A DNA stretch of 64,000 bases, from assembly GCA_030247885.1 (NCBI GenBank), contig JAPDRO010000001.1, positions 1,302,001 to 1,366,000 of the forward strand, given 5' to 3'. Below the pieces are notes generated by a model. That model was not told the origin of the DNA. It saw nothing but the letters and a program-made list of their open reading frames with translations, and did no database searches. This stretch comes from Taxawa tesnikishii (nom. ined.). Its lineage: Eukaryota > Ascomycota > Dothideomycetes > Dothideales. Positions 45,001 through 57,033 of this stretch are shown here, one piece after another. The translations under genes were made by a program, and so were the position numbers. The number at the start of each line of letters is the position of its first letter. Within the stretch, counting starts at the first letter, position 1.

Positions 45001-45304
45001 CACAACGAGCTACAATCAGAAGACCATCTCGCTCGCCAAGGCCCGGGAGCGGAGAGAGCGCCCGCCCGCGCTGAAGGAGGAGGGCGAGGTCAGAGAGCCC
45101 ATTGCTGAACTCGATGGCGGTGTAGATGCGACCGGAAACGGACTGGGCATCGGCGGACTGGTGGACTCGCCGACAGAACCTAACGCCGTTGCAGGGGCTG
45201 AGGCGAAGGAGAAGGATGAAAGGCCCCTGGCCCCGCAGAGGACGCTCTCCGGCGGGAGTTTGACGGACATGGCTGCTATACCACTCGGGCCACCCTTCTC
45301 GTAA
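42071..45304 (+). CDS. BOI2: Boi1/Boi2-like polarized growth protein (SH3-SAM-PH)
   Basis: Exons 42071..42134, 42277..42420 and 42477..45304 give about 1011 residues without a frame break. The SH3 domain starts across intron 1: LLVIHDFNARSPDELSLAKGD, then IERDDDFGDGWFLGRH and NGNTGLFPEVY (about residues 18-75). The SAM domain is WTPARVAEYLEDQGVEKQHCEVF to VGRRLKTWQKIRAL (about 245-300). The PH domain begins CDYSGWMKKRSSNIVATWKPRLFVLRGRRLSYYYS (about 755) and is interrupted by a Ser/Thr/Pro-rich insert before QGLFIFKLVPPRQG and RQEGRLWMAALMKATI. This order is that of yeast Boi1/Boi2, which act with Cdc42/Rho3 and the exocyst at sites of polarized secretion. The middle is long and disordered, likely phosphorylated. 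Intron 1 is 142 bp. Confidence 0.9.
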
Positions 45305-45877
45305 TACCCCTCTACCTTTTCCTCGCTTGCTTTTTAAGGGTGTTGTTTTTGACAGGACGTCGTTTGTTTATCCTTCCGTTTCCAGCCCTGGTTTGATGTT
45401 TTTTTTGACGAGTCATGAGAGGGAGACGAAGAGGCGGAGTGATATATATGACGGGAGGTTCGGACATGGTTGGTGGATCCACATACTCTTTCTTGTAATA
45501 TTCCCCCTTTCTTCCTTTCAAATCTTGTACTTTTTCACACAATTAATCACATGTGCGCTCTCAGTGGCGGCTTCTTTTCTGGAAACGTTGATGCGATTTG
45601 CTTACAGCGTCGGAAAATCGAGGACTCGATCGATGCAATGTCAACGTTCTTGGCTGGATGCTGTTACAAGTATTGCTGCTAGAGGTGTTCTCTGAATGAG
45701 AGAAGCCAAAAGCACTCACTAGCTGGGGGCATGCAACACTGCTGCTGCTTGTCTCCGCCTTGCCGTACCTCTACACCAGCGTCAAAGTTCCGGCACGGCT
45801 CAAGCGTCCTCAGCCAAGCACTTGTCGACTGGTCGAGAACAGAATACTTCAGTCCAAAAGAAAAGAGGAATTGCCGT
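45305..45877. other. Intergenic between convergent genes, no gene seen
   Basis: About 570 bp, 3' flanks of the Boi2-like gene (+) and the SDR (-). T-rich and pyrimidine-rich patches just after 45304 fit a 3' UTR. Confidence 0.5.
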
Positions 45878-46854
45878 TCATTGGAAATTGACAAAAGCAC
45901 CACCGTCCACCAGTATTTGTGCGCCGCTCTGGGAAAACTATTAGCATGTTTTCTAGTTCCATGAAACGATTCGACAAGACGTGACAAACCACATATTGCG
46001 ACAGATCGCTCGCGAGAAATACCGCCGGGCCCGCCAAATCGTGCGGTTGCCCCAGTCTCCCCAGCGGGATCCTGCCCTCCATATACTTCCTCTTGGCCTC
46101 GTCCGCCAGATCCTCGTCGTTCAGCTGTGTTCTGATGGTCCCCGGCAGCAGTGCGTTGCACCGGATGTTGTATTTCCCAAGCGCGCACGCTGTGCTCTGC
46201 ATCAACGACAGAATCCCTGCTTTTGTAGGCGTGTAGTGCGTCTGGCCTGCTCCGCCGACCAGCGCGGAAATGGAGGAGACGCCGATGATTGACCCGCCCT
46301 GTGGCGTCTGCTGCGACATCTGACGTGCAGCGGCTTGTACGGCGAAGAAGGCGCCTTGAAGGTTGATCGATACGGTCGAGGTGAGGAGTTCAGGGCTCAG
46401 GCTACAAGGACACAGCTGACGGTCAGCACTCCATGGTTTTATCTGGTTGAGGCAGCGTCACGAAATTGGTGCTTTTGCCTTTTTTTTCTTTCTTTTTTTT
46501 GGGGGGGGGGGAGGGGATGGGATGTATTCGCATTTACCTCAAGAAGTCCGCGAACTCACACACGCCGGCGTTGCTCACGAAGACGTCCAGCCTTCCGAAC
46601 TTTTCCACCGTCTTCCTCACCAGCTCGGTCCCCGTCTCGGGCTTCGAGATGTCGCCGGCGACGGCGATGAGGTTGGAGCTCAGTTCTCCGGCCTCCTTGG
46701 TCAGATGCTCGAATTGCGACGCGGATTTCGGATCCGGGTAGTGATTTACTGCAACGCGGGCGCCTTGCTTGAGGTATTCGAGCGCGATAGCGCGGCCAAT
46801 GCCCGTGACGGCGCCTGTGATTGCGGCGACTTTGCCTGCGATGAGGGAGGTCAT
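45878..46854 (-). CDS. Short-chain dehydrogenase/reductase
   Basis: Three exons: 46854..46538, 46401..45990 and 45928..45878, about 259 residues in one frame. MTSLIAGKVAAITGAVTGIGRAIALE carries TGxxxGxG, then RVAVNHYPD (an Asp/Pro-containing loop after strand 2), LDVFVSNAGVCEF, then GSIIGVSSISALVGGAGQTHYTPTKAGIL with the catalytic YxxxK. NIRCNALLPGTIRTQL and AGPAVFLASDLSQYV lead to the spliced tail SGAQILVDGGAFVNFQ, the usual ILVDGG end. The last intron (45929..45989) has a weak donor gtttgt but a CTAAT branch and a good acceptor. Intron 1 (46402..46537) contains a G10-type and a T8-type run. Likely cofactor NAD(P); substrate unknown. Resembles glucose-dehydrogenase/rhamnose-dehydrogenase-type SDRs. 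Confidence 0.87.
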
Positions 46855-47406
46855 GGCGTCTGCAACACCTTACAAGGAAGGCGCGGGTGGATGGGATATG
46901 TGTATTGTGGTGAAGTGGTGGCTCTTCGGTCTTCTACTCGAATGCATGGTCATGTTGATGTTGTGCCAGTGGTTCGCTGTAAAGACGACCGAGAAGCTCC
47001 GACTGGGAGGAACAGAAACGGAAGGAGGGGCTGACGCCTAAGCTTGCCTCCCCGTCTTCAGGAAAGGAAGGAGGGGCAGTTTCGGCTGCACTTGCCCCAA
47101 CCCTGTCCCCTCATCGTCTACTACGCTCACGGCCATGATCTCTCTTCTGACTACGTATGAGGTACGAGGTCTACAATGCTTTACAGGAACACACCCACCA
47201 AATGCCTCGACTGTGACCCTCTCCTGCACCGACGTTGAATCTCCTCGTTCCTTACGCTTTGACTGAGGCCATCGTCCGCATTTGGCGCACTCTCTGGCCC
47301 GTCTCTGCATTGATGTACTTTCCACGATGGCGACGAGAAACTTGCATTCACATGCAGCCAACTCAGATGCCTCGGGAACAGACTTGTCTCTCCTTTGACG
47401 GGACGA
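46855..47406. other. Intergenic, no gene seen
   Basis: About 550 bp; upstream region of the SDR and 3' flank of the next minus-strand gene. No recognisable feature. Confidence 0.5.
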
Positions 47407-48507
47407 CTAGACCTCCAACTTCCCGTGTGTCGGCCAGAACATCTGTCCCAGGATATCCCAAAGCATATCATCGAATCTGTCCTGCGGGTCTTTGTCTTCG
47501 TCTTCATCCTCGTCGGCGTATTCATCCTTGTACATCTCGTCGTCCAGCGCCTCATCCCTTTCCCGGTGCCTGTCGACCTCGATTTCAAACGTGTGCAGAT
47601 CTAGCGCATCGAGCGCGCCACTGTTCTTCATCAACACACTCAGCTGCTCCTCTGCGCTGGGGAAGACGGGCACCAAGTTCCCTTCGATTCTCTGCATGCG
47701 CGTCCAGGGCATCTTCTCTAGCGGCAACGCAACATAGTGCCACTTGACGTTGCATATCCACCGCACTTTAGGAAAGATCATCCGACAAGGGCCCGTCTCA
47801 ACGTACATTAGCATGACCGGATTGAGGCCCCAGATGTCGCAAAAGAGCGGACTTTTATCGCAGTCGACAAATCTGAGGAAGCCGCTTTTGATCGACTCTA
47901 CATGAGATTTCTCAATGATAGTGTTGTATGCGGCGTTGTAGGCGTCGCACATGTCTGCCGGGTCGACACAGCTTCCAGTAACGTTGGCGTTGGCAGCGCT
48001 CAGTCTTCCTAATGCGTTGTTCTCGAGCCACTGCCACACAGACGAGAATCCCGGTTGCCCCTTGATCGTGGAGCTCTTGTTAGAAGCCGTGCCACCGATG
48101 TAAATCCAGAAACGCTGACTCGGGTATCTGGCGGTAAAATCCGGGTAGAGCTGCAATTGTTGCCTGTGGCTGAAAGACCAGAGCTGTGGCACATCGTGGA
48201 TCAGAGGCGTCGCTCTCTTGTCATAGGACGGTGGTTCTGCCACGCTGCCGATATATGTTTCTGGCCACTGTTTGTACATCCAATAGTTCGACTCGAGTCT
48301 GGACAGACGGTCCATCTCATTGTAGTGTGTGATTTCATGATTGAGTGCACGTACGCTCGGGCAGTAGATGCTGTGCCAGAACCAGTATGCGATGAGTGCG
48401 ACGAGAAGGGCAAGTAATATGACAATGGCACATAGAAGCATGCAGAGGCGTTTGATAGAGAGGCGAGGAACAAGCCTTCGGGCGAGGCGCCGAGTGACAA
48501 TCGGCAT
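47407..48507 (-). CDS. Single-pass membrane protein of unknown function
   Basis: A single-exon 366-residue protein. The N-terminus MPIVTRRLARRLVPRLSIKRL is strongly basic, followed by one clear membrane segment (LLCAIVILLALLVALIAYWFW, about residues 24-45), so the bulk lies on the far side, as in type II proteins. The lumenal/extracellular part contains several Cys (TGSCVDPADMCDAY, RFVDCDKSPLFCDIW, WICNVKWHYV), and the SGFLRFVDCDKSPLFC region has the look of a thioredoxin-like strand, but I cannot place it in a family. The C-terminus is highly acidic (DEDEDEDKDPQDRF). Coding quality is good: no stops, and low Ser/Arg bias. Probably a lineage-specific secretory-pathway protein. Confidence 0.68.
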   Translation of the reverse strand: MPIVTRRLARRLVPRLSIKRLCMLLCAIVILLALLVALIAYWFWHSIYCPSVRALNHEITHYNEMDRLSRLESNYWMYKQWPETYIGSVAEPPSYDKRATPLIHDVPQLWSFSHRQQLQLYPDFTARYPSQRFWIYIGGTASNKSSTIKGQPGFSSVWQWLENNALGRLSAANANVTGSCVDPADMCDAYNAAYNTIIEKSHVESIKSGFLRFVDCDKSPLFCDIWGLNPVMLMYVETGPCRMIFPKVRWICNVKWHYVALPLEKMPWTRMQRIEGNLVPVFPSAEEQLSVLMKNSGALDALDLHTFEIEVDRHRERDEALDDEMYKDEYADEDEDEDKDPQDRFDDMLWDILGQMFWPTHGKLEV

Positions 48508-49380
48508 TATTGTCCAAACTGTCGACAGCTTGGCAGCCTTGTGTTGATGCGGTTGCTGTCTACCGAAAGACAGACGGGGCGGTCAGACGATACGAGAAGA
48601 CGTTCCCAGGTGGTGCGTGCCATGAAGAACTAACAGATGAACGTCTTCAAAGTACCATAGCGCCAAGCAAATATAAGGAGCAAGCAATAGGTAGCAAACA
48701 TTGCAGGACAGTACAAGGGGGTTATACTTTGCACTTTGCCTAAATTAGCAGACGCCGATCCCGACCTTGTTTGACTCATCGGCTTCAGCGTATCTAGTCG
48801 ACAAGGGATCCATTGTTTTTTGATTGTAGGAATAAGAGCTCTACTACAGCTTCTACACATATGGCTCGGCCTCCTCGTGAGCGATACGTCAGAGGCGTAG
48901 GCCATCGCATTATGGGCCTTTTCGCACTGATTACCTATCTTGTGCTAGTGTCGTGGGCTGAGCTGCATCCTACGAACCGTTTGCTTGAATTCAGCTGCCT
49001 TTCAGACTTTTGTCTCATGACTTTCTGATCTCGACCACACGGTGCTCGAGAACAAGGATGTAGGTACACGGGACTACGTAATAACAAGGAATGGGGCCTA
49101 CGGGCGTAGCCAAGCATGGGTGGTACCAAGTGAATACCCTGCCAGAGCGTATATATACTTGACGCGCATTCCGTTCATTCGTACTCCACCAATACCGATT
49201 CCCCGTCTTTCGCCTCTTCCACAATACAAGACAATTCCCCCAAGACAGCCGCAGTTTGAAAGATCCAAAAGCATTCCGCTGCACAGCAAAAGCGACACCT
49301 GACTCCAAGTAAACATCTACAAACACAACGGTCTCTACGGCAGCCCAACTGATACCCGGCAGACAACTCATCATAACCAA
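48508..49380. other. Intergenic between divergent genes
   Basis: About 870 bp between the membrane protein (-) and the small PPxY protein (+). A TATA-like run (tatatatac) lies at about 49149-49157, some 230 bp before the small gene. No other gene recognised. Confidence 0.45.
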
Positions 49381-49710
49381 ATGGCAAACGATCATCACAC
49401 CACTTCGAAAGCGCAGATGCCTGAAGCTCAAGAATCCTCTCCACCACCAAGTTACGAAGAATTAGAGCGCAACCCTGAAGGTCCGGGTGGATCAGATGGT
49501 ATAGCGGATAAGACGCTTGCGTTTCCATCGGGGCCAGGAGATCTCGGCGTCCATACCAGTCCGTCCAGGCGTCGTTCGGAAGAGCAACCCAAGACTTACT
49601 GCTGCTGCTGTTGCGCCTTCGAACGGCCTCGCAGAGGGTTGGTAGGAGGCGACGTGGAAATGCCACACCGCAGACAGGAGACGAGAGAGTGTAGGCAGGT
49701 TCGATCTTGA
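49381..49710 (+). CDS. Small PPxY and Cys-string protein, unknown
   Basis: A 109-residue frame, start MANDHHTTSKAQMPEAQESS. SSPPPSYEELERNPEG contains PPSY, a PPxY motif of the kind bound by WW domains of Rsp5/Nedd4 ligases. Residues about 77-83 are YCCCCCA, a five-Cys string that could be palmitoylated or bind the membrane, followed by FERPRRGLVGG. This combination is seen in small fungal membrane-associated adaptor proteins, but I do not recognise a family. Supporting points: a TATA-like element upstream and a pyrimidine-rich leader. Against: it is short and lies opposite other open frames. Could also be the first exon of a longer gene. Confidence 0.42.
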   Translation: MANDHHTTSKAQMPEAQESSPPPSYEELERNPEGPGGSDGIADKTLAFPSGPGDLGVHTSPSRRRSEEQPKTYCCCCCAFERPRRGLVGGDVEMPHRRQETRECRQVRS

Positions 49711-49936
49711 CTGATTTCCGTACGGATTGCATTCCAGAAACAAGACGAACAGTTGTCGGATTGCTGGAGGCTTTCCATCTTTCTCGGAAGTGTATGACGG
49801 AGCCGCAAGGAAAAGACATGATGCAAGCTTCTGGATTGTTTTGACGGCGCACGTCCTTGAGACGAGTTCCAACGAATGGAGGCGTGCGTACTCCTGCTTG
49901 TACATGCCATCCACATCGACCACATAATGATGGTGT

Positions 49937-52151
49937 CTAATCGTCGAAACCGCCGAACTCACTCCCGCTCTCTTCGTCTCCCTCGCCGTTCTCCTTCCGC
50001 ACCTGCTGCGCCGCCACCGCACCCCTCTTGTTGTTCTCCAACCGCCTCTCAAATCCACTCTTTGTACTGATCCTTGCCTTCCTCGAATCCTTCCCATCCT
50101 TCGCCTTACCACTTCTTCTCGCCTCAATGCCGCGTTTCTTCAACATTTGCTTGTCACGTTTGCTCGGCGTGGGCAGCGAATCCAACAACCACTGCTGCAC
50201 ACCCTTCCCCGCCTCGGCCCCTCCCCTCTGCTTCTGGCTGGCGGAGATGATGTTCGCTACGTTCTTGATATACGGGATGTCTTCCTTGGTGTAAAACGTG
50301 ACCGCAACGCCGCCGACGCGCCCGGCACGCCCCGTGCGGCCTACACGGTGCACGTAAGCGGCAGCAGAGCTCGGTACGTCGTAGTTGACCACTCCGTTAA
50401 TGCCTTGGAAGTCGACGCCACGGGACAGAAGATCGGTGGTGATGAGGACCCAGACCTCGCCACGGCGGAGACACGTCATGACCGAGTCCCGCGCCGTGTC
50501 CGAGAGTCCGGAGTGCAATACGGCGATGCGGGATGTACCGCCGGCTTCGGGTGGGATGTCATAGAGGAGCTCAGAGTGTAGGGCGACGGCGCGCTCGATG
50601 GTTTGTGTGAACACAAGGAAGGGGGCGCGGAGAGTAGGGCCTGGGTCGTCTTTGGCTGCGGTAGGGTGCAGAAGCTGCCGAAGACCCATGAGTTTGCCTT
50701 GTTCGGTTGCAGCGTAGATGAGTTGGTGGTCGATGTTGGGCACGGCCGAGTCCTTCAGACCGACGATCAAGCGGACTAGTGGCGCCGCAAGGGAGCCTGA
50801 GGTTGCTCCGTCCTGACTGGTTGCAACTTTCTTCCTTAAGTTCTCCTGCCGCTTCTTGATCGTCTCTCTAGCGAGCTCTTCGATGCTTGAGCCCATAGTC
50901 GCCGACCAAAGACTGACGCGGAGATCCGGTCGGGAAAGGGAGTTCCAGATTCGGAGCGTCTGCTCACGGAAGAGTGGATCGAGCAAAACATCGGCTTCGT
51001 CAAGGATGAGATATCTGATATTCGAGAGACTGCTGTCCTCAGCCGTCAATCCCTCTATGGCGTGGAGGAACGTGAGTGGCGTAGATACAAGAACATCCGA
51101 TTTGACTGGCGGTGTACTCTTGTCAGACTCAGACTGGGCTTCGGATTTTGCTGGGTCGAGATGCATTCCTTTTCGCATATTCGTGACCTTGATTCCTGTG
51201 TTCATTGCAAGCTTCTTCCCTCGTTTACGATCTGAGAAGATAGCTCTTTAGTTGGCGCCAGTATAACGGCTTGCGGTCCAACGACGTCCGGACTTTGCTC
51301 GCCACCATCAGCGACTTGGTGGATTCTTCGTCTTCGAATGCATTGCAGGGCATGGATCAGAGGTAAAAAGAACGAAATAGTCTTTCCCGATCCTGTTGGT
51401 GCTACAGTAAGAAGATCAATACTAATGGGGCCGTCCGCGTCAGGGCTGTCTGGCTTGGCGGTTCCTTTAGAATGAGCGCTCCCTTCTGCAACTAGAGCCT
51501 GGAAATCCTCAAGAAGAAGTGGTAAACCGGCAAGCTGCACTTCGGTAGGCACGGAATAACCCTGGCTCTTTATGTTCTCTGCAAGTGCTCTTGACAGACC
51601 ATAACGAGGACCAAGATGACGGAATGCAGTGGCTGGACGAGGGTACAGCAGCCTCTTCGCTTTGGCACTCTTGGTCTCCGTCTTCACAGCCTTGCTCTTC
51701 TTTTCTGGGGAGCTTCCTCTTGCACCTCCTCCAGTAGCGTCACTTTAATCTTGTGCTGTGCCAGTACACGCCTCCGCTCTTCTTCCGTTGGCGCCGGTTC
51801 GTCTTGCCCTGGTTGGACACTTCTGCCATCTTGTTGCCGATGCTCGCCATCTTGCGCCTGTCTGTTGCCCGTACGCCTCTCTTCAAGAGCGTCCTTGTTC
51901 TCATCCCGCAGGTTTCCACCACCGAAGAAGTCCAACTCTCGAGCGTTTGTGCTTTCCTCTGCTATATCCCTGCTGCCTCTTTTCCGCTTCCTGCTCTGCG
52001 ATGCTTCCTTGCTGCTGTCACTTCCAGTTGTGCCTGCACCAAAAAGCTGTGGGTTTTGCGCCCGGCCCTTGGAGGGTATTGCATCGGTTTTATGAGCGCG
52101 TGGTCCTTTAGAAATCCGTGTGGAGCGGGTCAACAGTCTCAAGGGATCCAT
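49937..52151 (-). CDS. ROK1: DEAD-box ATP-dependent RNA helicase Rok1
   Basis: Starts [21 protein letters not shown] at 52151; no introns needed. The N-terminal part contains [14 protein letters not shown], the Rok1 signature just before the core. Core motifs: [17 protein letters not shown] (Q motif region), [102 protein letters not shown] and [12 protein letters not shown]. The C-terminus [16 protein letters not shown] is basic and ends in an acidic tail. In yeast Rok1 is needed for early 18S rRNA processing and release of snR30. Two -1 frame changes, at an A run on the coding strand (51701-51704) and near 51211-51217, each separate well-conserved segments. Full length would be about 738 residues. 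Confidence 0.92.
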
Positions 52152-52609
52152 TTGAAATCTGTTACTATTGATGGGCGGTTACTGCTGGGTCTGGCGCAAA
52201 TCGAAGGTTCGAAGATGGACTTGGTGTATTTTCCGTAGATTATGCGATAAGATAAGATCTTGCTGTTCTCACCAAAAAAGGGTTCGTCTTTCGACTAAGC
52301 ACGGGCTACATGACATGTAATTCCCACTCGATGCGCCGGTGATCACCACGTCGAACGCGTGTATCACAGGAGGAGAAGATGGGTACAAGGTTGAATTGTC
52401 TGTTGTACACGCTTATGAAAGAAGTCTAAGACGCAGCGCGTATGTGCAGGTTTCCAGGCCAGCTCGTTTCCCCTCAGTACAACACCTGCCTGTAGTCAAG
52501 CCGTTAACGGTTGCTGCCCGTCAATTCCAAAGAGCCTCATTGACATGATTATGCCTGTTGCTGGTACGTGTCGTGGTGTACCGTGACCCTCCCCGGTCCC
52601 ATCTCATCT
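52152..52609. other. Intergenic, no gene seen
   Basis: About 460 bp, ROK1 upstream region and the 3' flank of the ATP synthase g gene. Nothing distinct. Confidence 0.5.
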
Positions 52610-53461
52610 CTAGTGGTGGACCTGTGCGTCAGGCGCTGGTTCGCTAGTGTGGTATCCGATAAGCTTCATTCTTCCGATCATCTCTCCGACAGTAAAGAAG
52701 CCAATGGCTTCTGCGACAGCAACGGCGGCGGCAGCCATCTGTGCGTTGTCGAAGTTGCGGAGTCTACCCATGACCTGCGATGGGGCGGCGTTGTCGGCTG
52801 TCCTGTTCATAATGCTGGCTGGGTTGCGCATAGCGTTCATCATGGGCTGCATGTACGATTGGAACTGGCTCATGCTTCTATCCGCTCGTGAGCTTTCCAT
52901 CCATATATTGTCCGGCTCAAAGCACTTACGGCGGGCTCATCTTCTGTCCCTGTGCGACGAGCTTGCCAAGCTCAAGACCGACTCTGGCGTAGTAGATGGT
53001 TGGGGGAATGAGGGCTGTTGAATGACTCTATTAGCATGCAATGGTATAAATTATGCACGCGCCGGGCTTATTGTGAGTCCGCTCGTGGATCGTCCCAGAC
53101 GCTGGTTCGGAAACGGCCTGAAGAGATTCCCTCGACTCATCTGCCAGTTGTAGGGAATTTTCCATGTGCGAGCCGGATGGTTCGGACAGGCACTCAATGG
53201 CTGTATAGGATATCACGTACACTGTACGAAGTTGACCATTCTTCCTACTCTGCCTCCCATGGAGCTCATTGCGTTGCTGGCCCTGGCCATACCGGATCCA
53301 GCCGAGGAAGAGACGCGCGAGAGGCCTTCGGATGCCTTGGAGGTCATGTTGGATGCGGATTCTTTGGCGGCTTCAGTGTTGGTCGAGGCGTTGCGGAACT
53401 GAGCCCTCCGGAGGGCGAAGTTGGACCTCCGGATGAGGGCGCGAGAGACGGCGAAAGACAT
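52610..53461 (-). CDS. ATP20: Mitochondrial F1Fo-ATP synthase subunit g
   Basis: Three exons: 53461..53221, 53014..52930 and 52877..52610, with introns of 206 and 52 bp, giving 197 residues in frame. The start MSFAVSRALIRRSNFALRRAQFRNAST is a basic, Ser-rich mitochondrial presequence. A Ser/Ala-rich stretch follows, then GGRVGRMVNFVQSLIPPTIYYARVGLELGKLVAQGQKMSPP, the core of subunit g, crossing both introns, and FQSYMQPMMNAMRNP. The C-terminal helix AAAAVAVAEAIGFFTVGEMIGRMKLIGY contains the GxxxG-like element through which subunit g helps dimerise ATP synthase in the inner membrane. Expected length and order; assignment firm. Confidence 0.92.
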
Positions 53462-55586
53462 GGTGAGGGAGAAGTGACGGCTGGAGATGAGGTGGATGGG
53501 CAATTGTCAGTGCTGCTGCTGGTAAAGGAGCTTTACGGTGGAGGTTGGCCGAACTTTCGAAGTTCGCAGTGCTGGCCTGTGCGCGGCGGAACACTTCAGC
53601 TGCTCGCGTTTCGCTCCTGCCTTTCCCGATCTGTCCCTCTCCTCTCTACATCTACTTTCGCACACAAGGCGTGTCGGCGCGACCCCTTCTACCACAGTGG
53701 TCATTGATTTCATGGCAAACAAGAACGATGTGTGACATTGGTTGGCTTCATGATTCTCTGAGGTGCGCGCGACACGTACTGCTGCTCGTTACGCGCCCCC
53801 CCATGCTCTGTGCCTCTGCGAAGCCAGTCGCCGACCTGGCCTACATCAACTACTACAAGGACTGCTGTATGTTCCATGCCTTGACATCACCCTTAGACTC
53901 AAAGCAGAGGTCCTGGTCCGTTCCCGACTGCTCAACCAGCTTTTCGCCAAACCCATCTGCTTGCGTCTTTTAGGATATGACAGTCTCTTCTTTATCGTAC
54001 CTTGTCCTCGACTGTGGAAGCTCGATTGCGAGCCAGGAAATCGAAAGAACGAGCGCCACGACTGCTCGCTCGCGAAAGGGAGTGTTGCAAATGGCGTGTC
54101 CTGGGAAGTCAACTTGGGAGTGTGACGGAGAGGAGACGAAAGGCTTGAACCCTATATTGTCAGCGGACCTGTCAGGCTGTAGCTGCGCTCAAAAGTTGTG
54201 TTCTCATCTGATGGTCTCGCGACGCGACATCTTTTTTGTATTTCTTTTTCGGCCAGAATCCTTCCATGACTGCGTCTCTTGTTGGTCAAGGGATGATACT
54301 CCTTCGCCTTTCGGATCCTTTGTCTCCCGGCCTTGTTCGCTTCCTGTCCCTCTGAAGCCACTTCAGGACGGCCTCCGTGGTCGTGGATTGCCTGGACCCT
54401 TGGAGACAGAAAAGTACCATGCAACTGAGTGTTCATCTTTTTTTACAGGCAGATGCAGGGGCGATCCCAATGAGGTCAATCGTTTCCAAAAGACATGTGA
54501 TTCGACGCAAGCGGCGGCTGATAGTTTCCTTCTCCCAGCAGCGATGTGCATCTTTGGAAATGACGATGGCAAGCAGCTCGAAGGATGGGACATTGAGTTG
54601 TGACGGTGATGTGAGAGCGAGTCCCTGGAGAGACTGCATGTCCGCTGCGAGCCTGTTTGGTGTACAGCCAGTCCACCCGCTCACACGCCTTCTACTCTAA
54701 AGCCCTCGAGCTCTGTCAAGGTGTCTTAATGCATTTACTAGTGAGCTGGAGGCAGGACTCGGCTCAACAAACGGCAGAGTCAAGCCATCGTTCCGTACCA
54801 ACCGCAAGACACAGTCGCACTATAAGCGACCTTGACGGATGGAGTAGTAATGTCGTCAACATGCAGCTATGTAGTGCCACCTGGCTGGACTTGATACACA
54901 TGCAGAAAGCCATCCATCAGCGCATGCGTACGCATACGGAACGGACGGATGTTGCATCCCCCGTCAACCAACAATGGCGATCATTAAAGCCACAGATTCA
55001 ACCCCAGATTATGCGATTGCTGTCGCGCTGAGATGGCCAGCAGTAGACGCGCCCGCAACGGGATGAACGCTACAGCTTCGTGGCTTGGTTGGAGTGAGCA
55101 CGCGGTATCGTGCTCGTTCCGACCGGTCTTGAGACCTGCAGCGCCGTTCATTTCTGCAGCACTCGTGACTCTGTGCCGCCTAGTCCCCACAAGATGGCGA
55201 GATGCTCAGTGGCACGAAGCCAACAGCTGGCAGAGAGACTGGATGCGAGTTGTGGAAAAGTGAAGGTGCTTTCGGACTCGGACATCAGCGTTCGTGTCCC
55301 ACCTGTCTACTAAACGCTGACCTGCATCCCTCATGCAAGTCGTTCTGCTTATCATGACCCACACTAGGGTGTGCGGCAGAGGCAACGCCTACACTCTCGC
55401 TACGGGATCAGCCCTTGTTTGCTGCAGGAAGGCAACGCCGTCAATGATTGTGTCCACCTCCGTCCGGCCCGTGGCTGATCCTCTGGCGCAAAGACATTAT
55501 TGCGCATGCTCGGCGCGAAGGAGGGCGCCTGCGAGCCGCACGATTCGAGTGGCATGACGAGCTGGTGTTGGCTTGAATCGCCCAGC

Positions 55587-55709
<123 letters not shown>

Positions 55710-56117
55710 GCCAGCAAGCGGCGTATGTAGTCTTGTACATGCACAGTCACACTTCCGGCACATCAAGGTTAGCCGAGAGCGTAGGGTTCACGTCCGTTTC
55801 CGATGAGGGTCCTCTGCAGGCTGCGGGCAGCACGCACGTAGGCAGTTGGTGTTAGTTTAGCTGGGCTTTTTCGGCTGTTCGTCATGCGCAACAGCTCGAC
55901 CGACGCTTGCGCTAAAGCACACTCGATTTTAGCAGGCGGTAGAGAGGCACCGGAGCCAGCCAGAGCAGGACGTCGACATCGACCGATTCGATGGGCTGCT
56001 CAATGGGTGGACGGCGGCTCAGCAGCTGGTCGTCGGGACAGAAGAGCAGACGAGCAGAGAGAAAGACAGAAAGAGAGTCTGCAGGCGGCCTCAGCCGTCG
56101 GCAGCGCTCGGCGGGCG

Positions 56118-56164
56118 GCAGAGCGCAGAGCGCAGAGTGCAGAGTGCAGAGTGCAGAGTGCAGC
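56118..56164. repeat. 7-bp tandem repeat (gcagagt/gcagagc), about 6 units
   Basis: Two GCAGAGC followed by four GCAGAGT copies in a row, inside the gene-poor stretch. Two copies of the 7-mer unit do not keep a reading frame, which argues against coding. Confidence 0.85.
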
Positions 56165-56442
56165 GGCAAGGAAAGTGGTGACCTGTGCGTCGACGGGTCT
56201 GGAGAAGGGCTGCGGCGGCGGCCACTGCTACATCTACTGTGCCAAGGAGTAGTAATGTATTGGTGCACGACTCATATAAGACGATGGCGATGGATTTTGA
56301 TTGAGCGATTGCGCCTGCAATTGCAGCCGTGTTGTGTTGCTAGTTACATGGGGCAACTAGCGACAGCGATCCCCGTGCTCGGACATTGGACCCTTTTGCT
56401 TGTTAGTGTCAGTCCTGCGTTGACTCTAGCGGCGGCGCAGCG

Positions 56443-56514
56443 AGCAAGCAAGCAAGCAAGCAACAAGACGCAAGCGCAAGCACGCACGCACGCAAGCACG
56501 CACGCACGCACGCA
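56443..56514. repeat. CAAG and CGCA tetranucleotide runs
   Basis: A (GCAA)n run at about 56443-56463 is followed after a short spacer by (CGCA)n with CAAG interruptions to about 56514. Confidence 0.8.
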
Positions 56515-57033
56515 CTCGCACAGCGCCCGTCCGCATACAGCGCAAACCGCCGACACTAGGGCTCTTTGGCAGACGGAGACTGCCCGTAGAGCAGCAGTGA
56601 CCCCTCCCCAGCTCTCCTCCTCTCGTTCGAGTTGGGAAGCTCGAGCGCGGTGCGCGGACGCTTGAGCGTGCTGGGCGCCCGGCGGCTGCTCAGCGGGCCA
56701 ATGCTCGACCAATGCTGACCCCGCTGTGGGCTGGTGGGATGCTCGTTAGCTCCAAGGTGCATGCAGCCATCCACCATCCACGCTCATCTAGGTGCGAGGC
56801 CAACCTTTGCGCGGGTCCCTTATTGTTTTCTGATCTCATTGCGCTATCGAGTACGCGAAGGCTACTAGGCCACAGCCAGACACTGAACCTCTCCACGCAT
56901 GCATGACAGCCGAGGACCTGATTGTGGCTTGCACATTTATATCGTGAACGGGCCCGCCCATCGTGGCCCTTTCTTGCCCTCCCATGTCAGGCTCCTTCCG
57001 CCAAAGACACTGCCTTCGCTTTTGTTTTGCATC

